Part shown: one piece after another, positions 45,744 through 53,912 of the stretch
Layout: every line of letters starts with the position of its first letter
Numbering within the stretch: position 1 is the first letter of the stretch
Origin: Bacillus sp. ZZV12-4809
Lineage (GTDB): Bacteria; Bacillota; Bacilli; Bacillales; Cytobacillaceae
Direction of reading: 5' to 3'
Length of the DNA stretch: 64,000 nucleotides
Assembly (NCBI RefSeq): GCF_009849585.1
Contig: NZ_VCRN01000026.1
Span: forward strand, 1-64,000
The notes under the pieces: generated by a model
Databases searched by the model: none
Seen by the model: only the letters and a program-made list of their open reading frames with translations
What the model was told of the DNA's origin: nothing
Made by a program: the position numbers and the translations under genes

Positions 45744-47126
45744 TTAAAATATTATATGAGCTACTACAGCTACAATCGGCAGCGTAATAATCGTGCGAAG
45801 AAGGAAAATAAGAATTAAATCCTTAATGCTGACAGGAAGATTTGACCCTAAAAGCAGACCGCCCATTTCAGACATATAAACCAGCTGTGTTACAGAGACA
45901 CAAGCAATAACAAATCTTGTCATTTCACTTTCTATGCCGCTCCCAATGACAGCCGGAAGGAACATATCAGCAAATCCAACTACCATTGTCTGGGCCGCAT
46001 CTGCAGCTTCCGGAATTTGCATGAGAGCCAGGATCGGTTCAAACGGCTTTCCAAGAATCGTAAATGCAGGAGTGAATTCTGCAATTACAAGGGCAACAGT
46101 CCCAATCGCCATAACAATTGGCAGTACACCCATCCACATGTCCAAAACATTCTCAAAGCCTTCTTTTACAACTGCTGCAGCACTATTATTAGTACGCGCC
46201 TTTTTAATTGCATTATTTAATCCCCATTTAACAGGTGTCGTATGAGCAGGAATGGAGGTTTCCTCCTTCATCACAGTCCCTTCATAAGCAGTATCAGCTT
46301 TTCTGGATAATGGGGGAATCCGCGGCATTACTACAGCTGCCACCAAACCAGCAAGGATAATTGTTATATAATAATGTATAAAATATTGTTCTAAATTTAA
46401 ATATTGAATAATAACAATCGTAAACGTAATGGAAACTACCGAGAAGGTAGTGGCAACAACAGCCGCCTCCCGTTTTGTATAATATCCTTCTTCATACTGT
46501 TTAGTTGTTAACAGGACTCCAATCGTCCCATCACCTACCCATGATGCCAGACAATCTAGAGAAGAACGTCCCGGCAGCTTAAAAACAGGTCTCATCACCT
46601 TAATCAATAACGCTCCAAAAAATTCGAGCAGGCCAAAATTTAATAGAAGCGGCAGCAATAAACCTGCCAGAAGAAATGTAGTAAACAGAATTGGAATTAA
46701 ATCATAGATTAAGAGTGCGCCAGTATTCTCTGAATATATTGGTTCCAGACCAATTTCAAATAAGGTAATAATAGCAAAAACTGTTCCGAGCAAACGGGCT
46801 GCGACCCAAAATTTACTTACATTGAGTAATTTATTCAAATAAGGGCTGTTTAGTATAAAGGCCGGTTTGAAAATTACTGCAATCAGAGAGCCAATTACTG
46901 ATAGAGCCATTATAGTAACAGTAATAGCAGGTATGGAAGATCCCAGCCATCCGTTAATTTGATTTGCTAAATATGCAACTGGAATCGTAATCCCGCCTTC
47001 TCCTTGAACGGGTATCATAAATAGTAAAATCCCAACAAGAGATGGTATTAAAAATTTAATATAGTCCCCGGCTGTAAAGGAAGCCGATTCCTCCTGCTGA
47101 ATGATTTTCTTTGAAAGACTGCTCAT
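45744..47126 (-). CDS. YjiH-family membrane protein (nucleoside-recognition GATE domain)
   Basis: This 460-residue protein has about 10-11 hydrophobic segments and the Gate/nucleoside-recognition pattern DCLASWVGDGTIGVLLTTKQ near residue 195, and SGIESEMTRFVIACVSVTQ near 405. It probably transports a small substrate. The ATG at 47126 follows AAGGGGGC; an in-frame start at 47198 would overlap the regulator. It links the RpiR regulator to the acyltransferase and racemase genes. Confidence 0.83.
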   Translation of the reverse strand: MSSLSKKIIQQEESASFTAGDYIKFLIPSLVGILLFMIPVQGEGGITIPVAYLANQINGWLGSSIPAITVTIMALSVIGSLIAVIFKPAFILNSPYLNKLLNVSKFWVAARLLGTVFAIITLFEIGLEPIYSENTGALLIYDLIPILFTTFLLAGLLLPLLLNFGLLEFFGALLIKVMRPVFKLPGRSSLDCLASWVGDGTIGVLLTTKQYEEGYYTKREAAVVATTFSVVSITFTIVIIQYLNLEQYFIHYYITIILAGLVAAVVMPRIPPLSRKADTAYEGTVMKEETSIPAHTTPVKWGLNNAIKKARTNNSAAAVVKEGFENVLDMWMGVLPIVMAIGTVALVIAEFTPAFTILGKPFEPILALMQIPEAADAAQTMVVGFADMFLPAVIGSGIESEMTRFVIACVSVTQLVYMSEMGGLLLGSNLPVSIKDLILIFLLRTIITLPIVAVVAHIIF

Positions 47127-47169
47127 ACGTTGTGCCCCCTTTTTATTTTTACTCCCCTGCTGTTCAGCT

Positions 47170-48024
47170 TTATTCAACAAATAACTCCTGATCAGCAATT
47201 AAAATTTCCAGTTCCTTCTGTCTTCCCGCGATTCTTTCACGAACCTGTTCATGGATACCCGCTATCAGCACCTCCAGCAGACTAATAACCGAAGCAACTG
47301 AATGATGTCCGGTATCCATTAGTTCATCAGTAGTAAGTGTGACTTCAGCCATCTGCCCGATTGGCGAAAGCTGCCGGTCTGTGATGGCAATCACCCTCGA
47401 GCCTTTTCTATCAGCAAACGAAGCCAGCTTTAAAGTTTCCTTTCGATAGCGGGGAAAAGAAAAAATGACAACTGCTGACTGTTCTGTCCAATCACACACA
47501 TCCTCAGGAAGAAATCCTTGAGGGCCTGAGATATAAACATTTCCCCTCATTTGTTTAAGTGTGTAGTAGAACCAGTATGCCGCTGCAAAAGAACTGCCAA
47601 ACCCCCCAATATAAATCCTGTCTGCCTGGATCAGCGCATCAATCGCTTTCCAGAGGTCATTATTATTTACCTGATCAAGCAATTGCCGAAGTATTTTCCT
47701 CTCTTGATCTATGACTCTCTTAAATAAGTTCTCATGTGCTGCATTGTCTATGTAAGAATCATTTTCAGCTGCAGCCTGCTGTTTCCCTGCAAGCCAGTCT
47801 TTTCTGATTCGTTCCTGCATTTGGGAATAACCGCTGAATCCAAGTGCATACGCAAGCCGAATGACGGTTGTCTCACTGACACCTGCCTTTCTTCCAACTT
47901 GAAATGCTGTTAACAACACTGCTTCATCAGCATGCTCCATAATAAATTCAGCTGCTTTCCGCTGTCCTGGCGAGAGGGTTGAATAGTTTTCTTTAATCAT
48001 CTGGCTAATTGTTTTCTTATCCAT
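47170..48024 (-). CDS. RpiR/MurR-family transcriptional regulator
   Basis: This 284-residue regulator has an N-terminal HTH (about 1-75; GVSETTVIRLAYALGFSGY) and a SIS domain (about 125-255; RIYIGGFGSSFAAAYWFYY) that usually binds sugar phosphates or amino-sugar compounds. It is the first gene of its operon. Four copies of a short repeat in its upstream region may be its operators. It should control the YjiH-GNAT-racemase genes. Confidence 0.9.
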   Translation of the reverse strand: MDKKTISQMIKENYSTLSPGQRKAAEFIMEHADEAVLLTAFQVGRKAGVSETTVIRLAYALGFSGYSQMQERIRKDWLAGKQQAAAENDSYIDNAAHENLFKRVIDQERKILRQLLDQVNNNDLWKAIDALIQADRIYIGGFGSSFAAAYWFYYTLKQMRGNVYISGPQGFLPEDVCDWTEQSAVVIFSFPRYRKETLKLASFADRKGSRVIAITDRQLSPIGQMAEVTLTTDELMDTGHHSVASVISLLEVLIAGIHEQVRERIAGRQKELEILIADQELFVE

Positions 48025-48048
48025 GCCGGCTCCTCATGAATAGTGAAG

Positions 48049-48205
48049 GAAAAACTTCTTATTCAAAGTATAAAGCACGAAATGCTTCTTAAACAAGAAA
48101 ATTTTCTACTATTCGCAATTATTTTATTTATTTTGGCTTAGAAATCTATATTTTCATGAAGGCAATCCTTCTTTAAGAGAATTTTAAAGGATGAAATACT
48201 TCTTT
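48049..48205. promoter_or_regulatory. Candidate RpiR operator repeats
   Basis: The 13-mer GAAANNCTTCTTW occurs at 48049-48061, 48079-48091 and 48193-48205, with a looser copy at 48162-48174. They lie just upstream of the rpiR start in an AT-rich gap of 290 bp. Short direct repeats at a regulator's own promoter are typical of operators. Confidence 0.5.
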
Positions 48206-48315
48206 AGCAACAGAAAAATGCATTTTTAGTTAAATAAATTTATTTTTATGCAAAAATACTTAGAGAAGGGTTAATTACAAATTACGTTTTTTAAGAAAAA
48301 AACTGGAGGTTTAAC

Positions 48316-48724
48316 ATGATTGCCAGATGGGTCGGCCCTAGTATTTTTACAATTCTTATCATACTTCTATGGAGCTTCTGAAAAGGTTACGATACAAATC
48401 TAAATTCTATTTGGAAAAGGCTTAGCGCAGGCAGCATTAACTTTATTCCTGCTAAACCTGAGTAAGTATTTTGTGTTTCTTCTCATTAGAAAAAGGAAAT
48501 TGTGGAAGGTTAAAGTTTCACATGCAAAGGTTTCAAAGATGATGATGAAGTATCATGTTACAATCGGAATTACTGCAGCTTTTTTGGTTATTATGCATAC
48601 CTCCATAATGATTGCTGCCCAATTAGAGGAATTATGGAACATAAAAAATAACACCGGATTTTTCGCTTTATTCATCCTGGCTGTTCTTTTATTCAGCGGA
48701 ATTCTCCGCAATCTACTGAATTGA
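48316..48724 (+). pseudogene. Broken small membrane protein gene
   Basis: An ATG at 48316 behind TGGAGG opens a hydrophobic peptide (MIARWVGPSIFTILIILLWS) that stops at 48381. From about 48404 another frame is open to 48724 without a normal start, reading LAQAALTLFLLN, then KYHVTIGITAAFLVIMHT and FFALFILAVLLFSGILRN. The His-13-His pattern inside a helix resembles a b-type cytochrome or ferric-reductase-like membrane domain. The parts look like one small gene split by frameshifts. Confidence 0.55.
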
Positions 48725-48852
48725 GAAGAAGATTTCATTATAGAATGGCTCTTGTGTTTTTTGTATTTAACTGATGCATGTTTTTGTTTAATCACAAAAT
48801 TTATTATAAAAAATCCAAAAGAAAATCCCCGACAATGCAGTCAGGGATACCA

Positions 48853-49253
48853 CTATACTGTTAATTTGTATATTGGTTCCGGGTGAATAGCCTGGAAAAT
48901 CTCACCTGTCGGCTGAAAGCCAACCTTTTCATAGACCCGGATAGCAATTACAAGCTTGCTTAATAGCAGGGATACCATATCCTTTTCCCTGGAATTGATG
49001 TCCAAGCATCAGACTCACAAGTTCATACCGGTCATGGTCCCTGTCCAGTCCATGGGTTGTAAACCCTATTAAAATCTCTTTGTCAAATATGGCTTTGCTT
49101 GTCCAGCCATTAACTGAAGCAAGAGCAATGAAAAAAGCATTGGATCCGACAAATCTTACGAAGATCTGAAACTTCTTTTCCTGCTCTTCCTCATTACAAA
49201 TTAATAATCTCAAAAAAATTTTTGTCTGTAACAGGTTTCAGCTGCAGGTCCAT
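48853..49253 (-). pseudogene. GNAT acetyltransferase pseudogene (two frameshifts)
   Basis: Three reading frames join into one GNAT domain. An ATG at 49253 gives MDLQLKPVTDKNFFEIINL and stops. The next frame carries NEEEQEKKFQIFVRF to the acetyl-CoA loop HQFQGKGYG (about 49190-48930). A third frame gives YEKVGFQPTGEI and ends at 48853. The whole order matches a normal GNAT enzyme of about 130 residues. The breaks fall near 49196 and 48940. Confidence 0.82.
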
Positions 49254-49333
49254 TTCCTTCCCTGCCCTTTCAGTCTAAAATGCTTACTAAGATAAGATTC
49301 GCAATTGAGATCATACCTTTTGGAAAAGAAAAA

Positions 49334-49370
49334 GCCTCCCTGAAATCTTAACAAAGGGAGGCTCCTGCTT
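49334..49370 (-). terminator. Proline dehydrogenase terminator
   Basis: GCCTCCCT and AGGGAGGC form a stem near 49332-49363, with T-rich sequence on the minus-strand 3' side. Confidence 0.75.
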
Positions 49371-49371
49371 A

Positions 49372-50346
49372 TTATTTTTTTCGCTTTTTTGTCAATCTGC
49401 CTAATAGGAAAGCTCCTGCTGCTACACCAATCACAGTATTGGTTTTCTTAGTAAATACCTGTTTGGCAACAAGGTTTAAGTTCTGTGGCCTTTCTGCCAG
49501 GCGCCTCATGAAGTAACCGTACCAGTCATGCCCAAAAGGAACATATGTGCAGAAATTATAGCCTTCACCCGCAAGCTTCAGCTGCATATCCTTGCGGAAA
49601 CCATAGAGCATTTGGAATTCAAATTTATCTTTTGGAATATTGTTAGCCCTTACAAAATCTTTTACATGGTTAATTACATTATGGTCATGTGTTGCTATTG
49701 AGGTAAATTTGCCATTCAGCAGATGCCATTCAATCAATTTTATGAAATTAGCGTCAATGTCATTTTTGTCCTGATAAGCAATTTCTTCAGGCTCTTTGTA
49801 AGCACCTTTTACAATTCGCAGCCGGAAATTCTGATACTTCTTAAGGTCTTCTTCAGCAGCATGGAAATATGCCTGTATAACAGTACCAAAGTTGTCGTAT
49901 TCTTTGGATAATTCATCCAAAATGTCAAAGGAAGGCTGCAAACGCTTGGAGTCTTCCATATCCATATTCACAAAAATACCATAGCGGCTTGCTCTCTCTA
50001 CTATCTCCCTGACATTTTCAAGGCAAAAAGAATAGTCAATATCAAGGCCTAATTGAGAAGGCTTTAAAGAGATATGTGCATCCACCTGATTTTCATGAAT
50101 TGCCTCTATTACTTCTATTATTTGTTTTTTCGCCTCTGCCGCCTCTTCTTTTTTAAATACAAATTCCCCGAGATTATCGACAGTACAAGAGATGCCATGA
50201 GCATTAAGCTCTTTTATACTCTGAATTGCTTCATCTAAATTTGTTCCCGCAACTACATTCTGCGCTCCCAATTTCAAACCATATTTCTTTGCAGCGTTAT
50301 TCAGAAATTCGTTTTGGGAAAGGCCTATAAACAGATCTTTCAACAT
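49372..50346 (-). CDS. Proline dehydrogenase
   Basis: This flavoenzyme of 324 residues oxidises proline to pyrroline-5-carboxylate, the first step of proline use. It has the PRODH barrel, with SLKPSQLGLDID, RIVKGAYKEPEEIA, IATHDHNVI, FEFQMLYGFRKDMQ and YVPFGHDWYGYFMRRLAERP in order. The basic C terminus after LLGRLTKKRKK may touch the membrane. The ATG at 50346 follows AGGGGATAT. The P5C dehydrogenase gene is not next to it. Confidence 0.93.
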   Translation of the reverse strand: MLKDLFIGLSQNEFLNNAAKKYGLKLGAQNVVAGTNLDEAIQSIKELNAHGISCTVDNLGEFVFKKEEAAEAKKQIIEVIEAIHENQVDAHISLKPSQLGLDIDYSFCLENVREIVERASRYGIFVNMDMEDSKRLQPSFDILDELSKEYDNFGTVIQAYFHAAEEDLKKYQNFRLRIVKGAYKEPEEIAYQDKNDIDANFIKLIEWHLLNGKFTSIATHDHNVINHVKDFVRANNIPKDKFEFQMLYGFRKDMQLKLAGEGYNFCTYVPFGHDWYGYFMRRLAERPQNLNLVAKQVFTKKTNTVIGVAAGAFLLGRLTKKRKK

Positions 50347-50504
50347 AGAAATATCCCCTAACTCTTGTAATTTCACAATAAAATTATAGCATGGATTTTC
50401 AATAAAAATTATTTTGCGAATTTTTATATTTTATTGATTCCCTATCAATGTTTCGTTAAAACCTCACAGGAAACCCGGTTCAACAATGACGATCCCCAGG
50501 CGCA

Positions 50505-50541
50505 TAAAAAAACGCTTGGGATTATTAGCCAAGCGCTTTAA
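50505..50541 (-). terminator. tRNA-Val terminator
   Basis: CGCTTGG CTAATAAT CCAAGCG on the minus strand is followed by seven T. It belongs to the tRNA whose 3' part lies just upstream. Confidence 0.8.
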
Positions 50542-50544
50542 GTA

Positions 50545-50590
50545 TGATTCCGACTGGGTTCGAACCAGCGACCTCTACCCTGTCAAGGTA
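50545..50590 (-). other. tRNA-Val(GAC) 3' fragment, candidate attachment site
   Basis: On the minus strand TACCTTGACAGGGTA (anticodon arm, anticodon GAC), a T arm CTGGTTCGAACCCAG and the acceptor end TCGGAATCA are intact. The 5' half is absent: upstream sequence cannot supply GATTCC to pair with GGAATC, nor a proper D arm. A tRNA cut at the anticodon stem and followed by foreign-looking DNA is the usual mark of an integration site. Confidence 0.8.
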
Positions 50591-50755
50591 TACGAGATAT
50601 CACCGGTCAGTTACCGTTAAGTCAGACGCACTATTCCGTATGTAGTTATGTTTAATTATACGGATAGGCACCGGTTAATGCAAGGAATTTCGCATCGAAG
50701 TGGGTCTTAGATCGATTGATAGAAATTAAATCGCTTAAAATCGCCCTCAGCGGCA

Positions 50756-51106
50756 CTACTTGTTAGCCCCGCGTGCAATTAGGGAAAGCATATCGCGGAT
50801 AACTCGAATTTCTTCGGCTGTTAGCTTCACGCCGTCGTAGTGTAGCCCACTTCGCTTCAAGAAGTCTGATAGGTTCCGGTTGTCACGCTTTGGCACAGGG
50901 TCATCGGTGATTCCTAACAGGTAATCGCAGGAAACGTCAAACATACTAGCTAACTTCACGAGTTTATCAGGCGGTGGTTTACGCTCTCCCGATTCATATC
51001 CGGCATAAGATGATTTAGCTATGCCGAGTGATTCGCCCACCTTTTCCATAGTCATCCGGTGTGATTTGCGAATGTACTTTAACCGAGTCCCAAGTACGTT
51101 GTTCAC
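50756..51106 (-). CDS. XRE-family repressor-like regulator
   Basis: The 116-residue protein has a Cro/CI HTH at residues about 8-65 (MTMEKVGESLGIAKSSYAGYESGERKP broken over helices 2-3) and a C-terminal helical tail without a peptidase domain. GGGGTGC is weakly placed upstream of the ATG. It is the gene nearest the attachment site and is a candidate immunity repressor. A good promoter lies 36 bases upstream. Confidence 0.85.
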   Translation of the reverse strand: MNNVLGTRLKYIRKSHRMTMEKVGESLGIAKSSYAGYESGERKPPPDKLVKLASMFDVSCDYLLGITDDPVPKRDNRNLSDFLKRSGLHYDGVKLTAEEIRVIRDMLSLIARGANK

Positions 51107-51141
51107 TTAAAGCACCCCTTTATAACCTTTTATCCTCTCTA

Positions 51142-51170
51142 AGTATACACAACTTGGCGAATATTGACAA
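51142..51170 (-). promoter_or_regulatory. Promoter of the XRE repressor gene
   Basis: On the minus strand TTGTCA (51165-51170) and TATACT (51142-51147) are 17 bp apart, a near-consensus housekeeping promoter. Confidence 0.7.
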
Positions 51171-51195
51171 CCGATAAGCCCTATAATTTATACGT

Positions 51196-51543
51196 CTACT
51201 CGATTATCTCAACCGCAACAATATCCGCAAATTTAATCCGACTAATCGTCCCCTGCTCCGTTTGCAGCCGTACTTCCTTATGAATCGGTTCCAAGTAATG
51301 TACGCGACCTACTTCATCGTATGTAAAGCCGTCCCGCCAAACGGTTAACTTGACGGGCGTAGCGAACTCCATAGCCTCGCATACCTGGCGCTCGAACTCA
51401 TTGATTTGATATTCATCAAGTATAGGCTTCTGTACCCGCATCAGATCCCGTTCGACTTCTCGTAGCATCTTGACATGTTCCGGCATGAAAAATGCGCCTT
51501 GCCATTTCATCTTACCTCGGTCACGAATCGCTATAACGACCAA
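51196..51543 (-). CDS. YolD-like protein
   Basis: This protein of about 110 residues has the YolD family pattern: IRDRGKMKWQGAFFMPEHVK near the start, a helical middle and a small beta-rich end (VHYLEPIHKEVRLQT). YolD-like proteins are found in prophages and beside UvrX-type polymerases, in DNA damage contexts. The start is unclear: a TTG at 51543 abuts AAAGGAG, and the family start falls a few codons later, where only ATA/ATT codons lie. Confidence 0.8.
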   Translation of the reverse strand: MVVIAIRDRGKMKWQGAFFMPEHVKMLREVERDLMRVQKPILDEYQINEFERQVCEAMEFATPVKLTVWRDGFTYDEVGRVHYLEPIHKEVRLQTEQGTISRIKFADIVAVEIIE

Positions 51544-51597
51544 CTCCTTTCAGTGGTTTAACGTTATTATATCCGAACATACGTTCTTTAATCTACA

Positions 51598-51623
51598 TAA
51601 AAAAAAGCTCAACTATTGTTGAG
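51598..51623 (-). terminator. Terminator of the Ntn-hydrolase cassette
   Basis: GCTCAAC AATA GTTGAGC is a perfect stem followed by seven T on the minus strand, shortly after the 46-residue peptide gene. Confidence 0.88.
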
Positions 51624-51635
51624 CCATTAACACAT

Positions 51636-51776
51636 TTATTTATTTTTAACATAAGTGTTATTTGAATTTGCTACACTCTTTAACATATTAGTATAGTTTA
51701 TTGTATTTTTTATAGAAAAACTTGACGTTTCTGTCTTGTTTTGATCCTTTTTCGGCTGTTCTAAAACTTTTACCAT
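51636..51776 (-). CDS. 46-residue peptide downstream of the Ntn hydrolase
   Basis: The ORF begins at 51776 behind GGAGGGATA and encodes 46 residues: Lys/Asn/Thr/Ser-rich, starting MVKVLEQPKKDQNKTETSS and ending NNTYVKNK. No homologue is recognised. It starts three bases after the upstream stop and ends before a strong terminator, so it is cotranscribed with the proteasome-like gene. It could be a substrate, inhibitor or antitoxin of that protein (speculative). Confidence 0.7.
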   Translation of the reverse strand: MVKVLEQPKKDQNKTETSSFSIKNTINYTNMLKSVANSNNTYVKNK

Positions 51777-51778
51777 AC

Positions 51779-52603
51779 TTATCCCTCCATATTAATACTT
51801 TTATTAAAATATAATTTTCTTTTAATCCATTTATATCCTTCGTGTTTGGTTATTGATGCAATTTCCACGGGTCCGCCTACACTTTGTATTCCAGGTGAAT
51901 ATTTTACATATTTAGTTGTAAGGTCAATAAAATACTCAGCTAAGTCTATAACATCTGCTATTGGCATTGATGGAATGACGAAAGGAGTTTGCAAATTCTC
52001 ATCAGCTACTTTTATTATTTCCCCAATTTTAGCTCTTTCAATACCACACATTGTTAAAACCTGTTCTAAACCAGTTGAGTATCCTTTTACCAGCCTGTTT
52101 AATGCCTCGGGTTGACCAGACCAACTAGCTCCAGTTCGTTGAGTAGAACTTAATTGGGTAACATTACAGTCCCCAGATTCATAATTAATTCTCCACTCTT
52201 CTGGCTGACTTTCATTGTGAGAATAACCTGAAATAGTAAACCCGGTAAACGGTCTTGATTGAGGTTGAATACCATTGTAAGCCTCATTATATAAAGGGAG
52301 AATGTAATCTTTAAATTGCATTGAAAGCGACTCTAAAGTGTAAGGCTGATCAGAAAATATTTCTGTCATAATTTTTTTTCTAAAATCTTTTATAACTGTA
52401 CCTATAGATGCATTACCAATTCCACCATTACCCCAAGTAATAATACCTATTGGAAGCCCTTTGTGTAAATGGAAAATTTTATTAGCATTTTCATAAACGT
52501 TCAGAAACTGACTACCATTTGCTCCTGGTTGAGTAATAGTTGTAGCACTATCTGTTGCTAAGACAATGCCGTCGTTAACCTTAATTGAAAGAGCTAATGT
52601 CAT
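51779..52603 (-). CDS. Proteasome-like Ntn-hydrolase-family protein
   Basis: This 274-residue protein begins MTLALSIKVNDGIVLATDS, like a proteasome beta subunit. If Met is removed, Thr becomes residue 1, Asp falls at 17 (ATDSATT) and a Lys lies in NANKIFHL at 41, the expected T1/D17/K33-like set. ITWGNGGIGNAS matches the later glycine-rich part of the family. The C-terminal half is longer than in HslV (about 175 residues). Ribosome site GGGGGG is present. The function is unknown: a self-processing protease or an amidohydrolase is possible. It is AT-rich against its neighbours, so it may be recent cargo. Confidence 0.72.
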   Translation of the reverse strand: MTLALSIKVNDGIVLATDSATTITQPGANGSQFLNVYENANKIFHLHKGLPIGIITWGNGGIGNASIGTVIKDFRKKIMTEIFSDQPYTLESLSMQFKDYILPLYNEAYNGIQPQSRPFTGFTISGYSHNESQPEEWRINYESGDCNVTQLSSTQRTGASWSGQPEALNRLVKGYSTGLEQVLTMCGIERAKIGEIIKVADENLQTPFVIPSMPIADVIDLAEYFIDLTTKYVKYSPGIQSVGGPVEIASITKHEGYKWIKRKLYFNKSINMEG

Positions 52604-52968
52604 ACTTTTTCCCCCCTGTTTAAATACTTTAAATATTCTACAACAGAGGAAGAAAACCTTTTTGTTTTCCTATTTTATTATTATTCTTACCCTATCCTAT
52701 GAAGAAATCACCTAATGATGCAGATATTTTGTTTTAAGAACTTAAATTTATCACCACTCTGGGCAGCCAGTCGGTATTAGTGACTGGATAAATAAACAAC
52801 TTACAATAGTTTCAATTATACGAATGAACCCATAAAGTGTATTAATAAACCGATCGATATACGTACAGAGTTTTTATGGATCGGAGCGTTTATTCTATAT
52901 AGTTAATTTACTGTTCACAAAACTGTCAAAAAGACTTAATCTCTAGGTATAAAGAAGGAGATGTTATT
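52604..52968. other. Divergent intergenic region in the element
   Basis: This 365-bp AT-rich gap separates the Ntn-hydrolase gene (leftward) and a small rightward gene. It must hold both promoters. I see no coding sequence and no strong palindrome. Confidence 0.5.
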
Positions 52969-53196
52969 ATGGATATAACCGAATTTAACGAGAAATTGCA
53001 GGAAGCGAATACTGACGCACAACTGCGACTACTTCTCTACAAAACTAAAGGCCAATTGCGGAGTACATTTCACGGGACAGCAGTCGATACCATAACGGTC
53101 AAAAACGGCTACGTCAGATACACTTACGTCGATTCGAATATTAAGGGTTACTGCAAGGCTCGGAGTTTAAGTCAGTATTTAACGTTTAAGGCATAA
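52969..53196 (+). CDS. Small element protein, unknown function (75 aa)
   Basis: The 75-residue protein is not recognised. It starts behind AAGGAG. The N-terminal half is helical (EFNEKLQEANTDAQLRLLLY) and the rest beta-rich with many Thr/Tyr (VKNGYVRYTYVDSNIKGY). It is one of only two rightward genes in the visible element. Confidence 0.65.
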   Translation: MDITEFNEKLQEANTDAQLRLLLYKTKGQLRSTFHGTAVDTITVKNGYVRYTYVDSNIKGYCKARSLSQYLTFKA

Positions 53197-53225
53197 AAAA
53201 GCACGGGAGCCACGTAAGCCCCCGT

Positions 53226-53399
53226 TTAATCAGCGTATCTACTGTCGGCAGGCATTTCGATTACGCAGCTGATCCCCTGCCCGTTTCTGATTGCGTGGGT
53301 GTCTACGATTCGACCGCCCGCCCGTTCAGTTGCGGACTTTAACTCGATAAATTCCTCAGTTGTAAATACGGTTGTTTGCGAAATTGTAATTGACTTCAT
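53226..53399 (-). CDS. Small element protein, unknown function (57 aa)
   Basis: The ORF begins behind GGAGGCGATG and encodes 57 residues (MKSITISQTTVFTTEEFIEL at the start, CVIEMPADSRYAD at the end). It is not recognised. The good ribosome site and codon use like its neighbours make it credible. Confidence 0.65.
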   Translation of the reverse strand: MKSITISQTTVFTTEEFIELKSATERAGGRIVDTHAIRNGQGISCVIEMPADSRYAD

Positions 53400-53460
53400 A
53401 TCATCGCCTCCAAAATAAATTAACGGAGCCTCAGGTGAGACCCCGTGGTATTCGTGTTTG

Positions 53461-53757
53461 TTATGCGAAAGCTAACGAACTTATCAAGGGATCAGACGTT
53501 AGTTTATCGACAAGCATCGTTTGAGCACCGGCTGTAAGCGTAATCCCTGTTAGCGACACGTTAAATGCTTCGGCTGCACCGCCGTTAGCGATAAGTTTCC
53601 TAACGCCTGCCTGGACCGCACCTTCAATGAAGTTAACGACGTTAGCTCCGTTGATATCGACTAGTAACTGATTTCCTGCGCTGTCCTTTGCGGTTAGCGC
53701 CCTGTAACCGTGACCCATATGTCCGTTATGATTTTTTAATTCGATTGCGATGTTCAT
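53461..53757 (-). CDS. Element protein, unknown function (98 aa)
   Basis: This 98-residue protein starts behind GGGGGTAA. It has a beta-rich, Gly/Ala-rich composition (ALTAKDSAGNQLLVDINGAN, SLTGITLTAGAQTMLVDKL) with no membrane segment. I do not recognise it. It lies at the end of a leftward run of small genes. Confidence 0.65.
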   Translation of the reverse strand: MNIAIELKNHNGHMGHGYRALTAKDSAGNQLLVDINGANVVNFIEGAVQAGVRKLIANGGAAEAFNVSLTGITLTAGAQTMLVDKLTSDPLISSLAFA

Positions 53758-53912
53758 TTAAAATTACCCCCTATAGTATTTTGTTAGACGAGGCTAATCC
53801 GGATAACCTCGCCTTCTGTCGGTTCGACCCGACGCCCTGTGACTGCGACCAATTACTCGATACTCCCTGCTACCTGCCCGCACTAGCCGTAGTCCTAACG
53901 GGGGCGTATCGA

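Noticed and set aside
48316..48381. A 21-codon hydrophobic peptide gene similar to KdpF
   Set aside because: No kdp genes are near, and the following open frame suggests it is the first part of a broken gene.
50591..50650. A complete tRNA overlapping the 3' fragment
   Set aside because: The sequence upstream of the anticodon stem cannot form the acceptor pair with GGAATC or a normal D arm.
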